Assembly (NCBI GenBank): GCA_039090855.1
Contig: CM077011.1
Location: 33,995,501 to 34,059,500, forward strand
Direction of reading: 5' to 3'
DNA: 64,000 bases
Source: Macrothele yani
Taxonomy: Eukaryota > Arthropoda > Arachnida > Araneae > Macrothelidae
Positions 37,554 to 48,599 of this stretch are shown here, one piece after another; position 1 is the first letter of the stretch; each line of letters opens with the position of its first letter. The translations under genes were made by a program, and so were the position numbers. The notes under the pieces were generated by a model. It saw nothing but the letters and a program-made list of their open reading frames with translations, was not told the origin of the DNA and did not search any database.

Positions 37554-38245
37554 GTGCATTTTAAACTTCAAAATAAATTTGAAAACAATAAGAACCTCAA
37601 ACTACAATGTCACAAGCATTGGGTGTCCTTGTATACAAATAAAGTTCTCACTGACAGGGAGATAAAGAAACGTTTGAATTGTAGTGCCGTGAGTACAGTG
37701 CCAGTTACTAAACGAATATGTAGAAGTCGATCTGGCAGCTTCTCTTTCTGAAAAGCCTGTATATCTTGTCGAAAAGACTGCATAATCGAGGACAGCAAGA
37801 ATACTAGCAGATGGCGTTCAGCTAGTGAGTGTCGTACGAAGGACTGTACAGATGCTGCAGCTACTAAAACCTTTAAAGATGCTATCAATGAAAAGTGCCC
37901 TGAGCGGAGTAATGGATGGTCAAATGAAGTTAGTCTTTGTCTAAAAGGAGCAGTGTCAGATTTACATGCAGCAGATGGAACATACCACAGGGACTGTTTG
38001 TACAAATTCACAAGTCCCAGGAATGTACTATTTGTCCAGCAAGAAACGTCTGAAAATAAGAGAAGATGTGGCTTATGATCAAGTTGTTAACATGGTGTTC
38101 CAAGATAAAGAAAAGATCTGGTCATCTGTGGAACTTGAGAAGTCATATAACGGTGTGGGTGGCACAATAATAAACCGCAACTCATTAATATCTAAGCTAA
38201 GTATGGAATTTAATGGTGAACTGTTAACAATAAATATCCTGTAAG
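37554..38245 (+). pseudogene. Fragment of an uncharacterised TE-associated protein family
   Basis: With two frame changes this plus-strand stretch reads as one protein: CHKHWVSLYTNKVLTDREIKK, then a Cys pair in CISCRKDCIIEDSKN, SRWRSASECRTKDC, LKGAVSDLHAADGTYHRDC with a His/Cys cluster that could bind metal, and DKEKIWSSVELEKSY followed by GGTIINRNSLISKLS. Proteins with this order (a C..C, AAD..YH..C and IWNSVEL-like succession) are familiar to me as unnamed multicopy proteins of invertebrates, probably transposon-derived, but I know no function. The upstream part is broken by a 24-base T run at 37440-37463, and the downstream part by a piggyBac-type MITE at 38254. It lies antisense in a RAD54L2 intron. 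Confidence 0.6.
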
Positions 38246-38253
38246 GGATTTAA

Positions 38254-38515
38254 CCCTCCGGGTGGCAAGCACGCATATACACGTTCGGAGGTTTCTGTGG
38301 CGAAAGCGGCGACGACGCAATAATATGTTCACAGGAAATCTGTTCAAACGCTGCAAGAACACAATATTGCTTCTAAAAAAATTTCAGACTAATAGGAGCT
38401 AGAATTTATATTTGCGAATTTTACTGACGAAGAATATTACAGAAAAGGGAGAGTTCTGTTACACATACGAAAAAATTTCGCATTGTCTCTTCCAAAGCAC
38501 TTGCCACCTGGAGGG
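38254..38515. mobile_element. piggyBac-type MITE, 262 bp
   Basis: TTAA at 38250-38253 and 38516-38519 bounds an element starting CCCTCCGGGTGGCAAGC, whose right end, reverse-complemented, is CCCTCCAGGTGGCAAGT. The 14-16 bp inverted repeats and TTAA target fit piggyBac. It sits at the downstream edge of the pseudogene above. Confidence 0.85.
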
Positions 38516-38519
38516 TTAA

Positions 38520-39025
38520 TGGCGAATTGTTAATAATACCAAAAAAAAAAAAAAAAAAAATGTTGGGTGTTTATAATTATTCCAAGAAAAGAAGCACATT
38601 AGCAGAAAATATTGATAAAACTGTTTGTGCTGAGAACCAACAATCAGCAATGAATACCCAAAGAGAAGAAGGGGGAAAAAAAAAAAAAAAAAAAGGCCTT
38701 ATATGCTCACCAAAGTGGAAGAAGCCTTGAGCCTTTTTAAGGATCTAAAAGGGTTGCCAGTGCTACATTCAATTTAAGGCTCTACGAGACCCGCCATCTT
38801 GTATTGCTGCCTTCTCTTATTAACCAACGGGCAAGCGTATTTCACAAATTGCTCGGGCAATTTTGCACATTTTGGAATACCTTTTGTGGCTAACACAAGA
38901 TATATGATAAATAAAGAGTTCCCTAGTTTCAGATTTTCATTTTGGACCCTTTAAGTATTTTTTTATTAATTAATAAAAGTATGGAAGACCGATGAACTCT
39001 AGGCTGTGATATAGTAAAACACATA
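38520..39025. other. Intronic sequence with two A-runs
   Basis: A18 at about 38542-38560 and A20 at about 38676-38695, with a lysine-rich frame between them that may be the tail of the adjacent pseudogene. Nothing else recognised. Confidence 0.45.
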
Positions 39026-40299
39026 CACTGACAAGCCATTACATTATGACCACTTACCTAATAAGCTGTAGCCAGCAAAACGGCGGCCACTTTGAGGCAT
39101 CGATTCAACGAGGTGGCGATAGGTATCCTGGGGTATCTGGTAATATAATGTCAACAGCAGATAGATCCTCCAGTTCTAGTACATTTCGGGGTGGGGGTTG
39201 GGGTGGAGTGGCAGCGTGAACCCGCTTTTTCAAGTCGAACCACAAATGTTTGATTGGGTTCATGTCACGTGAATTTGGAGGCTAGGGCATTAACAGATAG
39301 TCACCAGCATGTTCCTGGAACCACTCCTTGAGGAATCTGGCAGTGTAGCATGGCTCATTATCCTATTGGTAATGGCCATCACCAGCAGGGAACATAGTCT
39401 CCATGAATGGGGGATCTTGGTCCTCAATGATGTTCAGATACCTGATAGCTGTCAGGGATTGTGCTATTGGGATAACAAGAGCCTTAAAGTGTCCCAAGAT
39501 AACATCGCCTACAGCATAACACCGCCACCGGCCTGTTTTCGACAACAGTGCATCTCGGTGCCATAGCCTCCATTGGTAATCAGCGCATCCACGCTCTGCC
39601 ATCTATGTGATGCACCAGAAATCTCGATTCATCAGACAAGGCCATTTTCTTCCAATCATCCATGGCCCAATCTCAATGATCTTGGGCCCATTTCATGTGT
39701 TGTTGGCGATGACGTGCAGTGAGCCTGGGGACCTGGCTGGGTCTTCGGCTATGCAGAAGGCTGCAATGAACTGTGTGCCGTGACACATTGCCCTGATCAC
39801 CACTGTTGCACTGTGGCCCTGCGGTTACTGTGAACAATGTGCGAAAGTCTCAGCTTTTCTCTGGCATCAACGAACTGCCAACGACACACGGATGGACGAC
39901 AATTTGTCGTTTGGCCATCTGTGCACCACTTTTGATACATACTCACTACAGTGGCACATGAACAACCCACAAGCCACGCAGTTTCCTAGATCGTAGTCTA
40001 AAGGCGCTAAGCCATCACAATTTGTCCTTTATCAATCAATCAATCAATCAATACATACATATCACTAAGCTGTTCTCTGAGATTCACAGGTTAGCTCCAA
40101 AAAGAAATACAAACATTGTCCTTTATCAAACTCCGATAAATCGGCAGCATTTCTCAGTCTGACTCCGAACACTCCACTAACTGAAAGCCAGTCCTCGGGC
40201 TGTATATATACTGCTGTGCGAACACCTGCACCACCATTCGGTCTCCAGGCGCACTCATCTCTAGGCTGAGGGTGGTCATAATGTAATGACTCATTAGTG
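39026..40299 (-). mobile_element. Tc1-like element, fourth family, with a nested LINE fragment
   Basis: The left end CACTGACAAGCCATTACATT and the reverse complement of the right end CACTAATGAGTCATTACATT are inverted repeats, both continuing into ATGACCAC. TA lies at 39024-39025 and 40300-40301. The transposase is on the minus strand and broken. Around 39640-39570 the DESRFLVHHIDGRA-type first-Asp region can be read. Further down, a block starting MAERGCADYQWRLW runs on to a PWPPNSRDMNPIKHLWFDL-type Glu region near 39270-39220. An 80-bp LINE end is inserted at 40036-40115. Subtracting it, the element is about 1.18 kb. Confidence 0.88.
40036..40115 (-). mobile_element. 80-bp 5'-truncated LINE insertion with 14-bp target duplication
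   Basis: TTGTCCTTTATCAA is found on both sides (40022-40035 and 40116-40129) inside the Tc1 element. The inserted 80 bp, on the minus strand, is the conserved LINE tail (TGGAGCTAACCTGTGAATCT, CAGAGAACAGCTTAGTGATA) followed by TATG and TTGA repeats. Target-primed reverse transcription that stopped after about 60 bases explains it. Confidence 0.9.
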
Positions 40300-40301
40300 T
40301 A

Positions 40302-41267
40302 TTTACTACATGCCTCTGGCACCATGGGGGAGGGGGGGCTTCAGCTGAAGTAACCCCTGCAGGAGTAGCAACATTTTAGTGCAGTATAATTCCCTTTGAA
40401 TGTGCCCTCTATCACCTCAACATGCAAATATGAACAGATGTTAGTGACACTACTACTACTTCAACAACATGTCATGTACAAGATGTCTGCAGACTGTGAC
40501 ATAATCCAAGTTAGATTAATTAGTTCAGCATTCTGTCATTCCCAACACACTGCTACTTTAAAAGCCCTAACAATTCAACTGATTTTTTACAAGTTTTCTT
40601 TTTTCCTATCTTTTGAGGTTTTGCAGTTTGTACCTTCTGATCATGTTTCTGCATCACATCAAAATTCAAATTCAAATGGTAGTCAAAAGTACAGTCTCAC
40701 ATTAAATGTATAAGAAGGCATATTCACGTACCCCTCTGTTATGGCACTAACAAAATGTATTCAGAGTGAACTAACCTCTGAAGCAATAGTTCACTGAAAT
40801 TTTAAATAATTCAGAGATGATATTTGACTTAGAAAGTACATTGCATTTTTTCAACAAGCTTTAAATGTCTTATGTTAAAAAAAAAAAAAATACAGAGAAT
40901 GTAAGAATAAGGGGAGATCTTTATTGTTAAATGCTATCACTAGCTACAGCAGCCTAGAGTTTTAAACTGCAATATGATAAATAAGTAAACAACTCCTTGC
41001 TAGCAATGACAGCAAACTCTTACATAAAACATTCCTAAAAACGTTTATAGCAACATATCAAAATAATTTATTGCAATTACTGTGTTCCCACGAACAGTTA
41101 ATTATTTAAATATTTACACACACTTTACAGAGGAGATATACATTTATTTATAACAACCACTTCCCACTTACCCAAAATTCTGGTCATTTTATTTCTTTGT
41201 TCTTGAAGCACTGAATGCAAGAACAATAATTTGTTATGACAATTATATGAAACAACACATTGGCACA
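40302..41267. other. Intronic sequence, nothing recognised
   Basis: AT-rich intron sequence of RAD54L2 without coding, splice or repeat features that I can support. Confidence 0.5.
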
Positions 41268-41578
41268 GTACATATCTTTCAACTATACAGTTGTGATATT
41301 TTGTACTGTTTCTCACGTTGTATTAATATCAAAGTGCTTGCAGGAAACTTAATCATCTTTGTCTGACCTTGAATTATTCTAGTGTTGTTTCATATAATTG
41401 AATATTAAAAAAATTAATCTATATAATATTTTATTTTAAATTTTTTAATATTCAGTGACATTCAACCGTGATAATTCAAGGTCAGACAAAGATGATTAAG
41501 TCCCTGCAAGCACTTCGATATTAATACAACGTGAGAAACAGTACAAAATATCACAACTGTATAGTTGAAAGATATATA
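41268..41578. repeat. Near-perfect 310-bp palindrome in a RAD54L2 intron
   Basis: The outer 115 bases of each arm are almost identical in inverted orientation: ATATCTTTCAACTATACAG at about 41272-41290 faces CTGTATAGTTGAAAGATAT at about 41554-41574. The AATCATCTTTGTCTGACC stretch near 41351-41368 faces its complement near 41480-41497. Only a few substitutions and one 2-base indel are seen. An inner pair, TGAATATTAAAAAAATT and AATTTTTTAATATTCA, extends pairing toward a loop of about 20 bases. There is no coding potential. It could be a young hairpin MITE or a source of double-stranded RNA when the intron is transcribed. Confidence 0.9.
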
Positions 41579-41838
41579 CAATAAATCTTATAACCACGTA
41601 ATGAAGTTCAACACCGAAGTGTGTTTGAAGAACTAATTAAACATTGGCACAGGTTTGTCTGATGGTGCCCTAATCACTAATTTCTAACAAGTGCTTCCAC
41701 TGCAAGAAAAATGACCCCACTACGATTGACACATGCTAATGGAAGTTCCAATTTCCATACAATGTTCATTTCCCCCTGATAATCAGGAAGAGTAACTTCC
41801 GCCAAGATAAGCAACAGAATATGAGACAAATGATCTCT

Positions 41839-42055
41839 ATTTTTTTTGACTGGGGGTTTAACGACCACCATGAGCAACTCAATGGGCTATAAGCAGTTGC
41901 CTGTCCCTAATTTAGGGCCACTGGTTCTAGGGAAGGGAGAGAGAGCCAGTGCCTTAAGACAAAACACAACATCTATACCTCACCAGGATTTGAACGCGGA
42001 CCCATCACAGATGAATGATCATAAGCCAGCACTTAAGACCACTGCGGCAAGCCCT
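41839..42055 (-). repeat. tRNA-derived SINE, third minus-strand copy
   Basis: It starts with the complement of the A-rich tail (TTTTTTTTGA at about 41840), followed by GGGTTTAACGACCACCATGA, GGGCTATAAGCAGTTGCC, CCTAATTTAGGGCCACTGG and, near 42030-42050, the complement of the tRNA head (CTTAAGACCACTGCGGCA). It is closer to the 8330 copy than the other two minus-strand copies are. Confidence 0.9.
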
Positions 42056-42089
42056 CAGTTTCCATAAGACAGAAGCATAATAGCTTCCT

Positions 42090-43035
42090 ATTGTTTAGTA
42101 ACTTCTTGCTATATCAACAGACAAAATGGGCACACATTTTTCTTTTGTCTATAAAAAACAAAAAAGAAAAAGTTAAAAATTGGAACCTCAAACTCTCAGT
42201 CCTAGTAAAATCATTTTCTCTCCATAGTGAGTGTGCAGTAGCATTTCTGAATATAATTTTTCTTTAAACAGAAGAAAACATCTTTAAACAAATGAAAACG
42301 TGATTGTCCAAACATTTTAAGCAAAGTTGCAATATCAAAAATCGGTATTGCATTGTTCCACTGTGAAAACAATTTTACAGGACTTGGAAATGGCTGAAAT
42401 TCCACCACGGGCAAATTAAGTACTGATTTTTGAATTATAATTTCTTTTTAAAAAAGATGATGGAAGCAATAGTGCTTACTTTGCTGACTGGTTGTGAAAT
42501 GATACTGTTAAGAATAGGAAAACATGCATGTCACTAGAAAAAAATTCTTAAAAAATAAGAAATCCCTCTTTTTCATTATTACCGAAGACATTAAAAACGA
42601 GGAACATGATCAATATATAAATAATAAGATTTATAAACAGGAATAGATGGGTGTGTGTAGCTAGGTCAGAAAAATTAAAAAGTACAAAAATCACATAACA
42701 TTCTCATTCCTACAAGAACAATAATTTCCAGCAGTTCAGAACATTCTGGGGTGGTAAACAGCAAGAAGATGTAAAAAAAAAAAAAAAAAAAAAGAAGAGG
42801 ACGAAGAAGAAGAATATTATGAGTTCAGAAAAATATGATGTCTCAAGATTGAAGAAGAATATGATATAAGAAGAAGAAATATCACAATACAAACATCTGA
42901 TAAACAATTCCAAAATTGTTAAATAAATGTTAAAATCTTGAAAACATGATAATATACTTTACACAGACATTGAATAACATTACTTCACTGAGTTCTTCAA
43001 TTTATGTAGTATCCATGGAGAATCTGTAATGATGC
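42090..43035. repeat. Intronic segment duplicated at 47760-48300 and 49850-50260
   Basis: Words shared in order with the downstream copies include ACTTCTTGCTATATCAACA, GTGAAAACAATTTT, GATTAAGTAC/AATTAAGTAC, AGGAAAACATGCAT/AGAAAACATGCAT, AAAATGAGGAACATGATCA (as AAACGAGGAACATGATCA), ATCACATAACATTCTCATTCC and ATAAACAATTCCAAAA. The matches cover the whole segment at moderate identity. It is either an old duplication within the gene or a dispersed repeat. A poly-A of about 22 lies at 42773-42794. Confidence 0.75.
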
Positions 43036-44540
43036 ATACATCATTCATCACTAAGATATTCCCTGAGATTCAGGTTAGCTCCACAAAGAAATACTAACTT
43101 ACTAGATAAATTTTTAACTGCTTATTTACTTACTGTTGCCATATCAAACTTCTTCATTTACAGCGATCTTGACAGACAACTCGGGCTTCACTGACATCCA
43201 TCATACGACATACACAAGACCTTCTATATTTCATACTCATAATATTTTTGTCATGCAGACACTCCTGAATCTGATCCTCCCATGAATTCCTTTGCCTTCC
43301 TCTGCCTTTCCTTCCAGCAACTCGGGCTAAAATTTTCCCTTAGTAATCATCTCATCACTCATTCTTTCAACATGGCCAAACAACACTGAAGCCTATTAGT
43401 CTCCACCTTGCTAACAACATTTCACTTCACATTATACAACTGCAACACATCTTCATTCCTCACATGATCAGAACGGGTCTTGCCCCCCCTCCCCAAAAGT
43501 AACGCATTTCTCCAGCACACAAACAACTCCTATGTTTCTTCTGTAGTACCCAGGTTTCACTGCCATACGTCAGAGTAGGAACAATTACACTTTCACATGA
43601 ACACAGCCATATGGGACTCCCTGTGAAAACCTCCTAAAGCAGCTGCGACTTTCAATGAAGAATTCACTCACCTACTAATTTCACCATCGAATTTGTTCTC
43701 CCCATCAAACATGCTTCCTAAATACACAAACTCATTCATCTGGTCAATCACTGTGCCATTTAGACTTATATTACATTCAGTACTAACAGTTCCTTAATAA
43801 AAAACTATAACTTTGGTTTTACCCTCATTTATACTCAGTGTGAATTTCATGCAAACTTCATACATCCGGGACAACATACTCTGCAACTCACTTTTGCTCT
43901 CTAACAACATGGACTGTGTCATCAACATACAGCAATCTGCACACATGAATATTACCAAGACATAAACCAGTATTGCCCATCTTGGAATCATGCATGTACA
44001 CATCCATAAATATATTAAACAGCCATGGTGACATTACACAACCTTGTCTGACTCCTGCACCAACAGAGAACCATTTTGATAAAACACTATTCACTCGTAC
44101 AGAAGCTCTACTGCCAGCATACATAGCTTTTACATTAAGTAGATTCCCAGTAACACTATATTTATTCAATACCTTCTACAAGTGTCCTATTTACTTGGTT
44201 ATAAGCTTTCTCTAAATGTATGATGGCAGCAAAAACTTTCTTACCAACAGCCAGATACTTTTCAATCATCATGCATAATGCAAAAATTTGGCAGGTGCAG
44301 CCTTTACCAGGCATAAAACCACTCTGAACATCCTACACTTTCTCTGATGTAAGTCAATAATGACCTTACCAAACACTCTCCTTGGCACACTCAGTAAGCT
44401 AATACCACGAAAGTTCTTGCAGTCAGTTTGAACACCTTTTCCCTTATACAAGGGAACAATGATAGCATCCTTCCAATCCCGAGGAACCATTCCTAACTCT
44501 CAGCATAACTGGCAAATTTCAGTTAATGGTACTGAACCAA
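43036..44540 (-). mobile_element. 5'-truncated LINE copy, minus strand
   Basis: The conserved tail (complement of GGAGCTAACCTGAATCTCAG) is at about 43045-43085. RT fragments are read upward in coordinate: VVREQK and LLYVDDTVH near 43900-43950 (the YVDD catalytic box), GAGVRQGCVMSPWLFNIFMD near 44005-44065, and MVPRDWKDAIIVPLYKGKG with CKNFRGISLLSV near 44380-44490. The C-terminal zone near 43440-43490 matches the VCGKTHSDHVRNED region of the copy at 13825-15040. Frameshifts and stops are many. Clade not determined. Confidence 0.85.
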
Positions 44541-45170
44541 AAACACATTATAGCAAAAAATAAACAAAAAATCACAAAACGATATAATCCCACAAAAACT
44601 AGATTCCTGGACATTGGGTTCACAAAACAGACATAATCTGATTCAACTCGGACACTTGCAAACTATGAAAAATTGCAACCCTACAAAACATTCCATAGGG
44701 ACAAAAAGGAGGAATGGATAAAATTCCAGGATGTGTAACAGAATTTTAGGACAAGTATGAACCACACTTACATGTATATCTGTTGGTCAATGGGGATTAT
44801 CAGCGGACCCTCATTAGGAAGGTATGTATCTCCCTGCATGTATGCATGTTCCTCTGTTTTAAGAGCATCACATGTGTACAAGTGAGGGAGGTAAAAGTAA
44901 AAGTGTGACCATCAGCAAGGTAGAAGATGAATAATGAACAGATTTTCAATGTGATGTGTTCTTACAGAAAAGTGCTCTCCCTCATGATGTATTATGCTTT
45001 GTGCCAGAAACTATAAGTAAATTTTATCTGAGTTACATTTCAAATTAAGTATATCTCACTGTATACTGAGCAGTGCATGAAACAAACTGACAACTAGATA
45101 CATTAATGACAGACCTTTGAGCTCACAAGGAGCTTTTACTGCTGTGCTCTTCAATCTCTGTAGCATTAAC
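44541..45170. other. Intronic sequence, nothing recognised
   Basis: No feature seen between the LINE copy and the miRNA-like hairpin. Confidence 0.5.
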
Positions 45171-45246
45171 AGAAGTTCCACTGCTATATTGATATCCATG
45201 ATTGATTGATGATGATCAAAGATATCAATATAGCAGTGGAACTTCT
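45171..45246. ncRNA. Perfect 26-bp hairpin, miRNA-precursor-like in size
   Basis: AGAAGTTCCACTGCTATATT followed by GATATC at 45171-45196 is matched base for base by its complement at 45221-45246, around a 24-base loop. Length and loop are in the range of animal microRNA precursors, and it sits in an intron. A perfect stem without mismatches is, however, more typical of a small inverted repeat or MITE. It lies only 31 bp from the left end of a pogo-like element. Strand of any transcript is unknown; the host intron would be read from the minus strand. Confidence 0.35.
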
Positions 45247-45277
45247 GGGGGTGTGTGTGTATGCCAGTATCTAAGTA

Positions 45278-46095
45278 CAGTGGACCCTTGATTAACGAGT
45301 GGTACAGAAAACGAGTTACCTCTCTTGAGGACATACAGTTCTATTACTGAGCACAAGTTCTATTAATGATAGCTTATGCGATGATGTGAGCGCATCTGCT
45401 GGTGATGTGAGCACGTCAGCTGGCTGCCACACCTGCCACATGTGCATCGTGTGATAGCCTCTCCCCCAACATGTAACTGGTTATCAGCTTTGCTTTGTTC
45501 TGAGTGAAGTAAACACAGAGAAAGTTGTGCTATTTAATAGCATATTTTTGCATTTTCACATTATATTTTTGATTCTAAAATTATGAAGCATTTAGGAGGG
45601 CCAGTTGGTTTCATAACAATGGATGATAAATAAGCCAGCTGACCTTCGACCTTCTGATTTGCACTAATGTAGTGAGTGGTTTCCTTCTTCCTTAGATTCC
45701 CTACACCAAAACCAAAAGCAGGCTTATCTTGCTACCAAACATCATGAACACAAGCACAAGCCAGCTTGTGAAAAAGAAAAGAAAAATTACGGAGCATCCG
45801 CATTAAAGTCTTGGAGGGAAAAAAAAAACAAAAAAAACAAAAAAACAATTACTTTTAAAAAAATTATCCAGCATAACAGCCACATCAGTTATGTATGTAT
45901 GGGCTGCACATTTGAAAAAAAAAAAAAAACTCTTAGCACTGTAAATGCAGGAGCTCTTAGACCCCAAATTACAGCAATTTAAAGGGAATTCCGTAAGCTG
46001 GAACTAAGTATGCAATATCCCACTGAAATAATACAAGAATCCGTTAACAAGTGATTCTGTGGAACCAGTTATGCTGATCAATGGAGAGTCCACTG
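45278..46095. mobile_element. pogo/Tigger-like non-autonomous element
   Basis: The left end is CAGTGGACCCTTGATTAACG and the right end, reverse-complemented, is CAGTGGACTCTCCATTGATC, flanked by TA (45276-45277 and 46096-46097). The CAGTGGACCCT start resembles Tigger/pogo terminal repeats. The 818-bp body has no recognisable transposase. Confidence 0.75.
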
Positions 46096-46537
46096 TATAA
46101 AATCAGCTTTATTGTAAATATATGCTTATTCAATTGTCTTGTGTCTGGGCCTTAAACAGCACATCTATGCACATTCAGCCAGCGAGCTGAATTGCAGACG
46201 TTTTGTGCTTCTGATCCAGAAATTCAAACCCCATCATTAAGGAATACTGCTCAGATCTTGGCATTTAACATGATCTGATGCCAGGTGATTTAGGATCTTA
46301 ATGTTTTGTTGAAGACAAAAAAAGAAAGCAGAAAAGAGAAATAATCTTGACCATGAAGTTCAAACAAATACCTCATTTTTATGTAAGTGAGCAAGCCAAA
46401 CTAAAAAACAAACCCATATATTTACATGAAATGATTTCTTAACACCCAATTAGCACTAATTCAGAATATTCCTAAACACATACTAGTTTAGAACTTCCAA
46501 AATTTCAAAATAAAAATACCACATTTCAGTTACTTAC
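46096..46537 (-). other. RAD54L2 intron
   Basis: Intronic sequence just downstream of the donor at 46537-46536 (GTAAGT on the minus strand). Nothing else recognised. Confidence 0.6.
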
Positions 46538-46599
46538 CCCTATACTTTGACCTCGTGGTGTATTGATGCCAGTAGCAGTAGCCTGCTGCTTATTTCCTG
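46538..46599 (-). CDS. RAD54L2: RAD54L2 (ARIP4) orthologue, 62-nt exon with tandem acceptor
   Basis: On the minus strand the exon reads (A)GNKQQATATGINTPRGQSIG. It enters with two bases that complete the Gly/Ala codon started in 51248-51451 and leaves in phase 0 at a strong donor, GGG then GTAAGT. The acceptor is TTGCAGCAG, so splicing at the first AG starts the exon at 46599 and at the second at 46596. Both keep the frame and differ by one amino acid (A present or absent). The short length means the assignment rests on splice signals, phase agreement with both neighbours and composition, not on recognised similarity. Confidence 0.7.
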
Positions 46600-47759
46600 C
46601 TGCAAATAAAATCAAGTAACTTAACATCAAAGTATAAAACAATATCTATTTTATTGAACTTATTTTTAAAATACATCCTTCAAACACTGAATTTAACTGT
46701 CAACACCAAGCATAATCAATCAAACTTGTTTGTGACATTCACAGCTACATTTAAGAGCTCAAAATCTTAAGTTTGGCAACAAACATATAAAATTTTTGTT
46801 TCACTTTTTTAGTACTTGCGTGGAGCCTTCAAAACACATGACATACCCTACTTGTCAGCAATCCTTTCTTAAAAGTGTTCCAAGCATTGCAAGAAAGAAA
46901 GATATAATTATAAGCAGACAGATGAACAAACACTTGCAATTACAATAAAAAATACTCAGTATTTCAGAGAATCTCTTTTGGAAAATGACTGATTCATGAA
47001 ATGATGAGGTACTGAAGGCATACCAGATATTCACTGACCAATATGGAACATCTGACAGATCTTCAAGAGTAAAAACAGAGAGAGAAGGTGAGTGAAAATT
47101 ACTGATGGCATGTCCTTCATTGTGCTACCTTTGTTCAAATCAAGTGGAGGATACTGCCAATGTAATAACAACAGTTGTCACATGAAATGCTGAAGTGGAT
47201 GTACATATTCATAGATTTTTTCATGATTGGGGGGGGGGGGCTTACAACTAGTTTATATCCAAAATTCCTGAAGAAATGGTTTTCCTAAGGTCAAGAAGTG
47301 ACTATTTTTCACTTCAAATTTATTGAGATTGGAAACACTTTTGCGAGGAAATTGAAGAAAAGTGGCTACTTTGAAGATTTCATATGTAATTTTAAGATGA
47401 ACAACTGAAAGACCTAGTGGCAAAATCACTACTGTATGAAATTATTAAGCATGACATTTAATGAAGTTTTATTACTTCCTATTTGACAGGTGTTGGATGA
47501 ATTTGCCTGTAGTATATGTTGAAGAAAAAATGTTTAACCTGGGAACATCAACGCAAGGAATGAATTATAGAAAGTTTCCATTTAAAACTTGGAACACAAA
47601 TTAACACAACTGAACTGATCATGCTCAAACTCCTTCTCATACGGACATATAAAGGGTTAATCCTGATTTTTGGAAGCCCACTTAAGGATTATTCCAGGAG
47701 TCTTGACAACAACATCAAGACTTCTTAAAGTTTTAATTTCTCTGAAAATGCAAGGTTTC
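46600..47759 (-). other. RAD54L2 intron, nothing recognised
   Basis: AT-rich intron upstream of the small exon; a G run at 47229-47239. No other feature supported. Confidence 0.5.
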
Positions 47760-48300
47760 TCTATTTCTAAGGCACTTCTTGCTATATCAACACACAAAAA
47801 CACACTTTTTTTTTTTTTTTTTTTTTACAAAAATTGGAACTTCTTTAACTCTTCTCACTGTCTTTCGTGCTCTGTAAAGTCTTTTCTTTGCATGGTGAAC
47901 ATGTAGAGTTTCTGAATAATATAATTTTGCTTTAAGTAAAAGAAAAAATTCTTACCCCTTGATGTAGCAAGAAATAACTAAGTGTGTTTTAAGAGAAAAT
48001 AAATATAAAAAATCAGTACTGTATGGCTTACTTTGCAGTGAAAACAATTTTGCAGGTCACTGAAATGGATCAGATTCCAACATGGACAGATTAAGTACAG
48101 ATTTTGAAATTTAATTTCCCTTTAAAAAGAGGAAGGGGGCAAAACTGCTTGGTCTTGAAGAAGAGACTGTGAGAAATAAGAAAACATGCATTTCATTAGA
48201 AAAAATCCACAAAGAATCTGGTCACTATTACCAAAGATATTACTAGAAAAATGACACTGAATTTTTGGTTGTAATTGACACGTCTTTTGAACCCTTTCCA
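47760..48300. repeat. Second copy of the intronic duplication, first half
   Basis: Matches 42090-42600 in order and orientation: CTTCTTGCTATATCAACA, an AAAATTGGAAC block, GTTTCTGAATAATATAATTTT (there ATTTCTGAATATAATTTTT), TTTGCAGTGAAAACAATTTT, GAAAACATGCATTTCA and ATTACCAAAGATATTA. It is interrupted by a T22 run at about 47806-47826. The second half of the match continues only after 49850. Confidence 0.7.
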
Positions 48301-48599
48301 ACACAATTAAAATTTTTAAAATTTATTAGTAGTCAATGGAAATGGATAGAAAAAAATCAATCCCATTTCTACAATCAATAAAACATCCAGAAATAGAGAC
48401 AGCTACTTAATCTCACCAGTGCTTAAAAAGTATGTTATGACAATAAACATATTTTGCACAAAATGTTTCTCACAGCTAAAGACATCAGACACAAAGGGAT
48501 TTTCAAATCCAACAATTAGAAGAAATATACAGGGAAACATGATATAATTTTACAACCCCATAGCAGAATTTGTTTTTTTGCATAATGGAAAAGTTGAAC

